This document shows positions 16,124 to 23,551 of a DNA stretch of 32,114 nt, piece after piece. The position numbers and the translations under genes are program-made. The stretch is from Gammaproteobacteria bacterium (GTDB lineage Bacteria > Pseudomonadota > Gammaproteobacteria > GCA-001735895): assembly GCA_029864185.1 (NCBI GenBank), contig JAOTTY010000009.1, positions 1 to 32,114 of the forward strand, given 5' to 3'. Below the pieces are notes generated by a model. The model did no database searches and was not told the origin of the DNA. It saw only the letters and a program-made list of their open reading frames with translations. The number at the start of each line of letters is the position of its first letter. Position 1 is the stretch's first letter.

Positions 16124-17491
16124 ATGAGCAACCCCGATAAATTGAGCCGTCGCCGTTTTATCCAGGCAGGTGGGGCGGCGTTGGCGGGAAGCGCATTCGG
16201 CGCGACGCCGGCGACCGCCACGGCAGCCACAGCTGGGGATGCGAAGCAACCGACGGCGCCAGCCTTGCACAAGCTGTTGCGCAAGGCCGCCATCCCGGCA
16301 AGCAGGGGCGCGCGCGTCGTCGTCGTCGGCGGCGGCTGGTCGGGCCTGACCATGGCAAAGTACCTGAAGCGCTTCAATCCGGCATTCGATGTTGTCCTGA
16401 TCGACCGGCAGTCGGCTTTTGTTTCGTTTCCGGTCAGCAACGCGTGGCTCGCAGACCAGGTCACGCTCGAATTCCTGAGCCACAGTTTTTTCGAGGCGGC
16501 GAACAATCACGGCTACCTGTTCATGCAGGCGACTGCGCTTGGCTTCGACTTTGAATCGCGCCGGGTTTACACCGAGCAAGGTTACGTGGAATACGACTAC
16601 CTGGTGCTGGCGCCGGGCATCGAGTATGACTACTCCCGTATCGGCGTCGACGATACCGAGGCGCAAAACCTGTTGTTCCACCGCTACCCGGGCGGCTTCG
16701 TCACCAGTTCGGAGCTGCTGACCATCAAGCAGAAAATTCACCGCTTCAAGGGGGGCACATTCGTACTCACGGTGCCGAACGGCGATTATCGCTGTTCCGC
16801 GGCGCCGTACGAACGCGCGTGCATGGTCGCCGCCGTATTCAAGCGCCGCCGCATAAGCGCGAAAGTGCTGTTGCTTGACATGAATAGCGAAATCACGATC
16901 AAGAAGGCGGGCTTTTCGCGCGCTTTCGAACAGCTGTACGGCGATTTTATCGAGTACCTGCCCAGTTCCGAGATCAGCAGCGTCGATATAGAGGGGCGCC
17001 GTGTCGTGACCGAGTTCGATGAGTTCCCCTTCGATGACGCCATCATCTACCCGCCGGTGCGCGCGTCGAGCCTGATCGAGGAGGCCGGCATCGACAACCC
17101 GCAGGACTCGCAAAAAGCGGCCAACACCGATCCATTCCGTTACCACCTGGTCGACGACGAGCGCGTATACGTCACCGGCGACTCGCGTTCGCAGCCGTTC
17201 TCGAAAGGCGGTCACACCGCGCATTCGGAAGCGCAGTACGTGGCCGAGGTCATTGCCGCGCACGCGCTGGGCAGGGAAGTGCGCTGGCGCAGCCCGCAGA
17301 CCATGTGCTTTTCCGCGGTCGATATCGAGCCGCTCCGGGCGATGAGCATCATCACCTACTACAAGTTTGACAAGCAATCGGGATTGTTCGCCTTCGACCG
17401 CACTCACCTGATGGACAAATGGGATACCCAGGGCGGCCAGGCAAGCCTCGCCTGGGCCGAGGGGATGTATCGGGACATGTTTTACCTTTAG
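16124..17491 (+). CDS. fccB: Flavocytochrome c sulfide dehydrogenase-type flavoprotein (FccB/SoxF-like), Tat-exported
   Basis: This FAD-dependent oxidoreductase has 455 aa. LSRRRFIQAGGAAL at residues 7-20 is a twin-arginine signal, so it acts in the periplasm. VVVVGGGWSGL (65-75) is the FAD dinucleotide-binding motif. Cys224 in YRCSAAPYERA and Cys395 in TMCFSA match in context and spacing the redox disulfide of FccB (C161/C337 in Allochromatium numbering, from memory). The position of the FAD-linking cysteine (usual context SCPxSN) is Phe102 in SFPVSN, so flavin binding is probably non-covalent. The C-terminal ~70 residues form the FCSD dimer-interface domain. It pairs with the diheme cytochrome just upstream. 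Sulfide is the classical substrate, but the operon context leaves room for another sulfur or thiol donor. Confidence 0.82.
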   Translation: MSNPDKLSRRRFIQAGGAALAGSAFGATPATATAATAGDAKQPTAPALHKLLRKAAIPASRGARVVVVGGGWSGLTMAKYLKRFNPAFDVVLIDRQSAFVSFPVSNAWLADQVTLEFLSHSFFEAANNHGYLFMQATALGFDFESRRVYTEQGYVEYDYLVLAPGIEYDYSRIGVDDTEAQNLLFHRYPGGFVTSSELLTIKQKIHRFKGGTFVLTVPNGDYRCSAAPYERACMVAAVFKRRRISAKVLLLDMNSEITIKKAGFSRAFEQLYGDFIEYLPSSEISSVDIEGRRVVTEFDEFPFDDAIIYPPVRASSLIEEAGIDNPQDSQKAANTDPFRYHLVDDERVYVTGDSRSQPFSKGGHTAHSEAQYVAEVIAAHALGREVRWRSPQTMCFSAVDIEPLRAMSIITYYKFDKQSGLFAFDRTHLMDKWDTQGGQASLAWAEGMYRDMFYL

Positions 17492-17561
17492 CGAATCGCG
17501 GTTGCGCGACCAGAGTCGCACCCCCTTTCCGCTCTATAGCCTCGTGCTGCCTGTAGCTTTA

Positions 17562-17590
17562 TTGACCCTTATCAACCCCGCGATTTGAAT
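17562..17590 (+). promoter_or_regulatory. Candidate sigma70 promoter of the CBS-domain gene, with overlapping inverted repeats
   Basis: TTGACC (17562-17567) and TTGAAT (17585-17590) are 17 bases apart, about 50 bases before the ATG. The inverted repeat GCTTTATT (17556-17563)/AATAAAGC (17588-17595) brackets the promoter. A second one, CTTATC (17568-17573)/GATAAG (17596-17601), interleaves with it. These could be a regulator site. Confidence 0.5.
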
Positions 17591-17641
17591 AAAGCGATAA
17601 GCTTAAATTCCTGATCCTTTCAGAATTTCGAGGAGGCGGAA

Positions 17642-18091
17642 ATGCGTGTCGGCGAATTTTGTAATCGTGAAGTCGTGGTAATCGAAGCGGAGAGTTCCAT
17701 CACCGAAGCGGCACGAATCATGCGCGAGTACCACGTCGGCGACGTTGTGATCGTCAAAACCAGTTACGGGAAACAGACCCCGGTCGGTATTCTGACCGAT
17801 CGCGACATCGCGCTCGAGATCGTCGCCAAGGGGGCCGACCCGGAAATCGTGCAGGTCGGCGACGCGATGAGTTTCGAACTCGTCACCGTCGACGAGAACG
17901 ACGACCTGATGCATGCCATCGAAATCATGCGCGACAAGGGAATTCGCAGGGTACCGGTGGTCGATGCGGACGAAGCGCTGGTCGGGATCATGACCGTCGA
18001 CGACTTGCTGGACCTGCTCAGCGGGGTGTTCGTCGACATCGTGCACCTGGTCGACCGCCAGCGCCGACGCGAGACCAGGACGCGTCCCTAG
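17642..18091 (+). CDS. Stand-alone CBS-domain pair protein
   Basis: This 149-aa protein consists of two CBS motifs, residues ~5-62 and ~72-132, with little else. Such Bateman modules bind adenosyl nucleotides (AMP, ATP, SAM) and regulate partner proteins; free-standing ones have no enzymatic activity. GVLTDRD-like GILTDRDIA (~49-57) and the second-repeat GIMTVDDLL are the characteristic strand-helix ends with Asp residues that commonly contact ribose. A strong GAGGAGG precedes the ATG. It has its own promoter and is followed by a convergent receptor gene, so it appears monocistronic. No partner can be named from the neighbourhood. Confidence 0.87.
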   Translation: MRVGEFCNREVVVIEAESSITEAARIMREYHVGDVVIVKTSYGKQTPVGILTDRDIALEIVAKGADPEIVQVGDAMSFELVTVDENDDLMHAIEIMRDKGIRRVPVVDADEALVGIMTVDDLLDLLSGVFVDIVHLVDRQRRRETRTRP

Positions 18092-18135
18092 ATTTTGCTC
18101 GCCCGGTATGCAGGAGATGCGCCGCCAGGTACCGG

Positions 18136-20232
18136 TTAAAACCGGGTGCGCAGGCTGGCGCCGATGAACAGGTTACGCTCCGGGGCCGGTTCGAAATAGC
18201 GCCCGCCGAAAGCGTTGATGCGAATATTGCCGAAGTATTCTTCGTCGAACAGGTTATTGGCACCGACAAAAACCGAGCCCTCGAGATCCCGTGAAAAACC
18301 ATTATAGCCGGCGCGCAGATTGCTGACGGTGTAAGACTCGACCCTGACCTGGTTGGCGTTGTCGGCATATATTTCGCCGGTGTAAACGGCGTCCCAGGAT
18401 GCATAAAGGCCTGAATCACCAAACCAGGACAGACCCAGCCGCAGCAGGTCCCGCGGGATGCCGGGGATTCGATTGCCATCGAAGACGTCGCCGTCGGCGT
18501 CTTCGAATCGATGGAACACGAAATCCGACCAGGTATAGGCTGCCGACAACTCGAAATCGTCACCGAGCGCGCGGGAATAGGCGACTTCGAGCCCGTCCCG
18601 GTCGGAGGATCCGGCATTTTCGAAAAATACCCGGCCCGGCTGCGCCGGATCCTCGAACGGCGTCAGCTCGTCCTCGACATCGATATGAAAAATAGCCGCC
18701 TCGAAACGATGATTGCCGGCAAGCTTTTTGATCCCGATCTCGTAGTTGGTCGACAATTGCGGGTCCAGATCCTGGTTGAAGCCACCGCCCGAGGGATTTG
18801 CGAACTCGGTCGTGGTCGGCGTTTCGAAAGCGCTGGAAATGTTGGCATAAATCGTCGTATTACCGTCCTTGCTGAGACTGATCCCGATCATCGGACTGAC
18901 CTGGTCGAGATTCACTTTTCCGGAGTCGTCACCATCGCTCAAAAACCGGTCGGAGACATCGAACTCGACATCGTCGTAGCGCAGCCCCGCGGTGATTTCG
19001 ATCTCGTCGGTCAAGCGGATTTCATTCTGTAAGTATATCCCCAGCGACGTGACCAGTTCGTTCTGCTCGAAGGTTTGCGCACCGACGACCCCCTGCAGGT
19101 TATCGAAGCGGCTGCGATCATCGTCCTGGCGGTCATAATCGATTCCCGCCAGAAGCCTGTTACGCCTGCCGGCAAGCTCCCCGGCAACGATATACTTGAG
19201 CCCTCCCCCGGTCACGAGGCGATCCAGTTCGACCACGCCACCGCTTGCGAACGGGAGCCTGTTGCCGAAATCACGGCGGATCGTGTAAACCCTGGCCTCC
19301 AGATCCCGGCCGTCCCCGATCTGGGTTTTGTATAACATGCCGATTCGCGTCTGCGTAAGTGCCTCGCCCGCATCAAACAAAACGTTGTTGGTAAAAGCCT
19401 GCGTCGGATCGGCTGCCGCATCCGGCGCGCTAAGCGCGCCGGGATCGTTGGCCAACGGCTGGTCGGTGTGGTGCAGCGTCGTCAATAAACTGGATGTTGT
19501 CGACAGCGTGTATTCGAAGCGCCCGTTGAACTGGGTATTCTCATACTCGCTGTGATCGCGGTATCCGTCGATGGACGTGTCCGAGAGGTTCAGCAGGAAG
19601 TTCAGGTCGCCGGACTCGCCGCCGGTCTTGAGCTGCAATTTGTTAAAATCGAAATCGCCGGCAGTGGCACGCACCTCGGCGAAAGGCAGCACCGGGCCGC
19701 GCTCGGTTTCGATCAATATCGCGCCACCAGAAGCATTGCCGTAGAGCGACGACGCGGGCCCACGGATCACGCTGATCTGTCGCGCCGAGCCGAGATCGAT
19801 CCCGTCCACGGAGCCCTGACCGTCCGGGAGGGTCTCCGGTATCCCGTCGACCACTATGCGAATGCCGCGAATGCCGAAACTCGAACGGGCACCGAAGCCG
19901 CGAATCGATGCACGCAGGTCCTGCGCAAAATTATAGCGGTTGAGAAAGAATAAACCGGGAATCCCGCCCAGAGACTCATCCAGGCCGAGCTGTTCGGCGC
20001 CGAGCTGAATTTGATCCTGACCGACGACGCTGACCGCAGCCGGGATTTCGGCCGTGGTTTTCTCTACCCGCGTGGCGGTAACGGTGATCGGCTCGAGACC
20101 GGAAGCCCGCGTGATCGCGGGCGCTGCCACGATGATGCCAGCCAGTCCCGCGTAGAGCCATGTACTCGCATCGGGCATCCGCCACCACCGGCGACAATTC
20201 GGCAAAAGGCTTTCTCGGGTCGCGCTAGTCAC
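18136..20232 (-). CDS. TonB-dependent outer-membrane receptor
   Basis: This is an outer-membrane active importer of 698 aa. A signal peptide is followed by a TonB-box-like ITVTATR at residues 49-55, a plug domain (SIRGFGARSSFGIRGIRIVVDG..., ~75-175) and a 22-strand-type barrel ending in a terminal Phe (RTRF), as BamA substrates do. The first codon is GTG, three bases after the cytochrome gene stop; an ATG at 20178 would shorten the N-terminus by 18 residues and still leave a good signal peptide. The gene is last in a minus-strand unit after a PQQ-type dehydrogenase and a cytochrome c. It could therefore import PQQ, its metal or the dehydrogenase substrate. Siderophore uptake is the default alternative. 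Confidence 0.9.
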   Translation of the reverse strand: MTSATRESLLPNCRRWWRMPDASTWLYAGLAGIIVAAPAITRASGLEPITVTATRVEKTTAEIPAAVSVVGQDQIQLGAEQLGLDESLGGIPGLFFLNRYNFAQDLRASIRGFGARSSFGIRGIRIVVDGIPETLPDGQGSVDGIDLGSARQISVIRGPASSLYGNASGGAILIETERGPVLPFAEVRATAGDFDFNKLQLKTGGESGDLNFLLNLSDTSIDGYRDHSEYENTQFNGRFEYTLSTTSSLLTTLHHTDQPLANDPGALSAPDAAADPTQAFTNNVLFDAGEALTQTRIGMLYKTQIGDGRDLEARVYTIRRDFGNRLPFASGGVVELDRLVTGGGLKYIVAGELAGRRNRLLAGIDYDRQDDDRSRFDNLQGVVGAQTFEQNELVTSLGIYLQNEIRLTDEIEITAGLRYDDVEFDVSDRFLSDGDDSGKVNLDQVSPMIGISLSKDGNTTIYANISSAFETPTTTEFANPSGGGFNQDLDPQLSTNYEIGIKKLAGNHRFEAAIFHIDVEDELTPFEDPAQPGRVFFENAGSSDRDGLEVAYSRALGDDFELSAAYTWSDFVFHRFEDADGDVFDGNRIPGIPRDLLRLGLSWFGDSGLYASWDAVYTGEIYADNANQVRVESYTVSNLRAGYNGFSRDLEGSVFVGANNLFDEEYFGNIRINAFGGRYFEPAPERNLFIGASLRTRF

Positions 20233-20235
20233 CGA

Positions 20236-20568
20236 CTACTCGGGCAGTTCAACGGTGATCCTGATACTGGAATACCACTTCGCGACATTGTCGATATCGT
20301 CATCGGACAAGGCCTGGGCAATGATGGACATCTGCGGATGCTGGCGCTTACCCGCCCGGTAAGCCTTGAGCTGGATAATGATGTAGTCTTCGTTCTGACC
20401 GCTCAGGTTGGGCGACCCGGCGATGCTCGACCGACCATCCAGGCCATGGCAGGTCTGGCACACGGCCTGGGCCTTTGCCCTGCCTGCCCGCAGGTCTGCG
20501 GCGAATGTGTCAGCCGATAAAATCGCTGCCGTCAACAGTATCACTACGGCGCCGAATAAGTGCCTCAT
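20236..20568 (-). CDS. Small periplasmic monoheme cytochrome c (c553/c5-like)
   Basis: This 110-aa class I cytochrome has a Sec signal peptide (residues 1-23 end in TFA-A). The heme motif is CQTCH at 37-41 and Met80 (in QHPQMSII) is a likely sixth ligand. HGLDGRSSIAGSPNLSGQ is typical of c553-like electron carriers. It lies between a PQQ-type dehydrogenase (65 bases upstream, separated by a strong hairpin) and the receptor gene (three bases downstream). It is therefore the likely electron acceptor of the dehydrogenase. Confidence 0.88.
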   Translation of the reverse strand: MRHLFGAVVILLTAAILSADTFAADLRAGRAKAQAVCQTCHGLDGRSSIAGSPNLSGQNEDYIIIQLKAYRAGKRQHPQMSIIAQALSDDDIDNVAKWYSSIRITVELPE

Positions 20569-20589
20569 GAAATAAAGCCCCGGGTTGCG

Positions 20590-20622
20590 TGCGGACCGGC
20601 AGTTTTTCGCTGCCGGTCCGCA
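20590..20622 (-). promoter_or_regulatory. Perfect 13-bp intercistronic stem-loop
   Basis: TGCGGACCGGCAG (20590-20602) and CTGCCGGTCCGCA (20610-20622) are perfectly complementary with a seven-base loop. It lies just after the dehydrogenase stop and before the cytochrome ATG. No T run follows on the minus strand, so it is more likely an mRNA-stabilising or partial-termination hairpin than a full terminator. Confidence 0.65.
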
Positions 20623-20633
20623 TCGATTAACAA

Positions 20634-21908
20634 TTAATTCGCGTAGGAGATTCGATATACCGCGCCGGCCTTGTCGTCCGAGACCAGGATCGAACCATCA
20701 ACATACTGTTGCACGTCAACAGGCCTTCCGGAATAAACGCCGTTTTCCTGCAGCCAGCCTTCCGCAAAAGGCACGCTCGAGGCAGCATTGCCCTTATCAT
20801 CGAGAAAAGTCACCATGACCCGCGCGCCGCGCGGCTTGGTCGCATTCCAGGAACCATGCTGGGCGCTGAAGATGGCGTTCTTGTATCTCGCCGGAAACAT
20901 GTTGCCGGTGTAGAACATCATGCCGAGATCAGCGGCGTGGGCGATTGTTTCAACCTGCGCGTCCACATACTTCGACATCAGCGAATCGGGGATCTTCTTG
21001 TCCTTGTACTCGTTAGTGCGGACTTTGCCACCGCCGTAATAGGGATGCCCATACCAATTGCCGAAACCGGGCATACGGTTGATTTCGCCGGGCGGGGTCT
21101 CGTCGCCCATACCGTCCACCTGGTTATCGGTAAACCACAGGCTGCCATCCTTTGGATTGAAGGCGTGCCCAACAGAATTACGGATTCCCGTGGCGACCAC
21201 TTCACGGCCGGAGCCGTCACGATTCATCCGAATCATGCCGCCGATGCCGACCTTGTTATAAAGCTCCTGTTTATCGGGCGGAGAGACGTTGAACGGCTGG
21301 CCCAGGCTGATATAGAGCTTGTCGTCCGGGCCGATCGCGCAGACGCGCGCGGTGTGGTTGTAGGATTCCTCTTCCACCGGGATCAGCTTGCCCTGGGGCA
21401 CGATGGGCAGGGCAACCGTATCGGGGCTTTCCATGAAGAACTCTGCCGCCGGGAACATCATCACGCGATTGCGTTCGGCGACAAACAGAAATCCATCCGG
21501 TGAGTAGCAGACGCCATTGGGTATATCGAATTTTACGCTCGGGCTGAATTCTTCGACCGTATCGGCAACGTTATCCATATCCCGATCGGTCGCGGCCCAG
21601 ATCTTGCTTTTCTTGGTGCCGATCCAGACGGTGCCCTTGTTGCGCCCGACCGCCATATGACGGGCATCCGGCGCCAGCGCAAACAACTCGATCTTGAAAC
21701 CCTCCGGTAACCTGATGGTTTCGAGAACCTTGCGGATATTGTCCGCATATTTACCTTCCTGGGGGATGCTCTCTCCCCCACCGGTGCCGGTGGTTTTGAA
21801 AGCACCGAGCTTGCTCAGGTTGGCTTCATCGCCTGCGGCCAGGGCAGCCCCCCCGAGCAGCGGCAGCAGGGCGCAGGCGATCGATACTGCAAAATGTTTC
21901 AGTTTCAC
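20634..21908 (-). CDS. Periplasmic PQQ-dependent sugar/sorbosone dehydrogenase-family protein
   Basis: This is a beta-propeller protein of 424 aa with a Sec signal (cleavage near AALA-AGDE). Repeated blade motifs such as GVCYSPDGFLFVAE, AIGPDDKLYISLGQ, NSVGHAFNPKDGSLWFTDN and AIFSAQHGSWN match the soluble glucose/sorbosone dehydrogenase family. Members of that family bind PQQ and oxidise alcohols or aldoses. RIRNSVGHAF- and HGSWN-type motifs carry residues that usually line the cofactor site. It starts with GTG, nine bases after GGAGG. The downstream cytochrome c would accept the electrons. No pqq biosynthesis genes are in view, and the true substrate is unknown. Confidence 0.8.
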   Translation of the reverse strand: MKLKHFAVSIACALLPLLGGAALAAGDEANLSKLGAFKTTGTGGGESIPQEGKYADNIRKVLETIRLPEGFKIELFALAPDARHMAVGRNKGTVWIGTKKSKIWAATDRDMDNVADTVEEFSPSVKFDIPNGVCYSPDGFLFVAERNRVMMFPAAEFFMESPDTVALPIVPQGKLIPVEEESYNHTARVCAIGPDDKLYISLGQPFNVSPPDKQELYNKVGIGGMIRMNRDGSGREVVATGIRNSVGHAFNPKDGSLWFTDNQVDGMGDETPPGEINRMPGFGNWYGHPYYGGGKVRTNEYKDKKIPDSLMSKYVDAQVETIAHAADLGMMFYTGNMFPARYKNAIFSAQHGSWNATKPRGARVMVTFLDDKGNAASSVPFAEGWLQENGVYSGRPVDVQQYVDGSILVSDDKAGAVYRISYAN

Positions 21909-21984
21909 GATGATGATCCTCCGGTTGCATTGATTATGTTTTAATTAGCCGATTTATTGGCGACCACTACGTCGGCCAGGCCTT

Positions 21985-22013
21985 AGTATGCTCCCACAAA
22001 GGGCAATCTTCAA
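21985..22013 (-). promoter_or_regulatory. Candidate sigma70 promoter for the dehydrogenase-cytochrome-receptor unit
   Basis: On the minus strand TTGAAG (22008-22013) and CATACT (21985-21990) are 17 bases apart. The start codon lies ~77 bases downstream, in a gap that turns AT-rich. This would separate the unit from the upstream seven-gene run. Confidence 0.45.
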
Positions 22014-22029
22014 TCCGTCCGACCGAAGT

Positions 22030-23460
22030 TCAGATTGCGCCGGCCGACGACAGTTCATCACAGACCCGTGACACCGATTTGCCGACGATAGAGGCGATTT
22101 CATGCATGTCGTCACGCGTCGTGATCAGTGGCGGCGCGAATCCGAGTATGTCGCCATGCGGCATCGCCCGGGCGATCAGGCCATTATCAAGACAGGCGGC
22201 CGAAATTCTTGCACCGACTTTATGGCCGGCGTCGAAACGGACCTTTTTGCCGGGATCGGCGACAAACTCGATCGCGGCCAGCATGCCGGTTCCCCGGACC
22301 TCGCCGACGATGGGCGAATCCGCGACCGCCGCTGCCAGCGTGTCGCGCAGGGCGTCGCCGAGACCGGCGACCTGCTCGACGATTCCGTCGTGCTCGAGCA
22401 CGTCGAGGTTGGCGTTCGCCGCCGCCACGCAAATCGGGTGGCCGCTGTAGGTGTAGCCGTGCGAAAAGGCGCCTACCTCGTCAGAATGCGCCGATAATAC
22501 AGCGGCGACGCGTTCGCCGATCAGTACCGCGGACAGCGGCGCATAGGCCGAGGTGATGCCCTTGGCAACGGTAATCAGGTCGGGTTCGATACCATAGACC
22601 GACGCACCGAACCAGGCGCCGATGCGGCCGAACGCGGTGACCACCTCGTCGGCGATCAACAGTACGTCGTAGCGCTTCAGCACACGCTGGATTTCGTCCC
22701 AGTAGCCCGCGGGCGGCGGGATGATGCCGCCGGTGCCGAGCACCGGCTCGGCGATGAAGGCGCCGATCGTGTCGGGACCCTCGTCGAGAATCATCTTTTC
22801 GAGTTCCGCGGCGCGGCGCCTCGAGAATTCGGTCTCCGACTCGCCAGCCTCGGCGCCCCAGTAGTAATGTGGAACGCCCGTGTGCAGAATGCCGCCGACC
22901 GGCAAATCCATGTGCGCGTGGTAAAAGTTCATACCGGTCATCGAGCCGGAAACCACCGAGCATCCGTGGTAGCCTCGTTCGCGCGCGATAATTTTTTTCT
23001 TTCCCGGTTTGCCGATCAGGTTATGGTAGTGCCACACCAGCTTGGCCTGGGTTTCGTTGGCGTCGGAGCCGGACAGCCCGTAAAAAACCTTGCGCATATT
23101 GCCCGGCGCCAGGTCGACCAGCCGCTGCGACAGCCGCGCCAGCGCGCGCGTGGTATGACCCGCGTAGCAATGGTAATAGGCGAGCCGCCGCGCCTGCTCG
23201 GCAATCGCGTCGGCGACCTCGGTGCGGCCGTAGCCGATGTTGACGCAGTAGAGCCCGGCGAAGCCATCGATCGTGGTTTTACCCTCGGCGTCGGTGATGC
23301 GGATCCCCTGGCCGCTTTCGATGATGCGGGGACCGCCCATCTCGTCCGCCTCGAAGGCTCTTACCGGAGTAAAGGGATGCAGGGTTGCGGCGCGATCCAT
23401 CTTGGCCAGCGTCTCGATGGACGGTTCTTTCAGGGTGTTCTCTTTTACATTGGTGTTCAT
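22030..23460 (-). CDS. doeD: Class III PLP-dependent aminotransferase, DoeD/Atf-like
   Basis: This fold-type I aminotransferase has 476 aa. Lys300 in ITVAKGITS is the PLP Schiff-base lysine, Asp271 in LLIADEVV pairs with the pyridine nitrogen, and GSDANETQ (131-138) forms part of the phosphate site. It belongs to the omega-amino acid:pyruvate/diaminobutyrate transaminase branch. In ectoine catabolism DoeD converts L-2,4-diaminobutyrate to aspartate semialdehyde. Neighbouring TeaA-, DoeA- and DoeC-like genes in the same direction support that role. Taurine:pyruvate or GABA-type transamination is the main alternative. It is the last gene of the seven-gene run and is preceded by a 91-base gap. 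Confidence 0.72.
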   Translation of the reverse strand: MNTNVKENTLKEPSIETLAKMDRAATLHPFTPVRAFEADEMGGPRIIESGQGIRITDAEGKTTIDGFAGLYCVNIGYGRTEVADAIAEQARRLAYYHCYAGHTTRALARLSQRLVDLAPGNMRKVFYGLSGSDANETQAKLVWHYHNLIGKPGKKKIIARERGYHGCSVVSGSMTGMNFYHAHMDLPVGGILHTGVPHYYWGAEAGESETEFSRRRAAELEKMILDEGPDTIGAFIAEPVLGTGGIIPPPAGYWDEIQRVLKRYDVLLIADEVVTAFGRIGAWFGASVYGIEPDLITVAKGITSAYAPLSAVLIGERVAAVLSAHSDEVGAFSHGYTYSGHPICVAAANANLDVLEHDGIVEQVAGLGDALRDTLAAAVADSPIVGEVRGTGMLAAIEFVADPGKKVRFDAGHKVGARISAACLDNGLIARAMPHGDILGFAPPLITTRDDMHEIASIVGKSVSRVCDELSSAGAI

Positions 23461-23551
23461 AGGAATATCCAGGGTTCAGGTATCTGTATTTGTGAATTTA
23501 ACTTCGTCTCGATGAGGGTTCGAATAGCGTCATGCCAGGCGGAGATCGGTA

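Noticed and set aside
16124-17491. Sulfide:quinone oxidoreductase
   Set aside because: The Tat signal, the paired diheme cytochrome and the FCSD-style cysteine contexts favour the flavocytochrome c family.
17506-17519. GCGAC-CAGA-GTCGC hairpin after the flavoprotein gene as terminator
   Set aside because: The stem is only five pairs and is followed by a C-rich tract rather than a T run.
15569-17521. A 650-codon open frame on the minus strand
   Set aside because: It spans two genes with clear heme and FAD motifs on the plus strand. Composition and lack of motifs mark it as a shadow.
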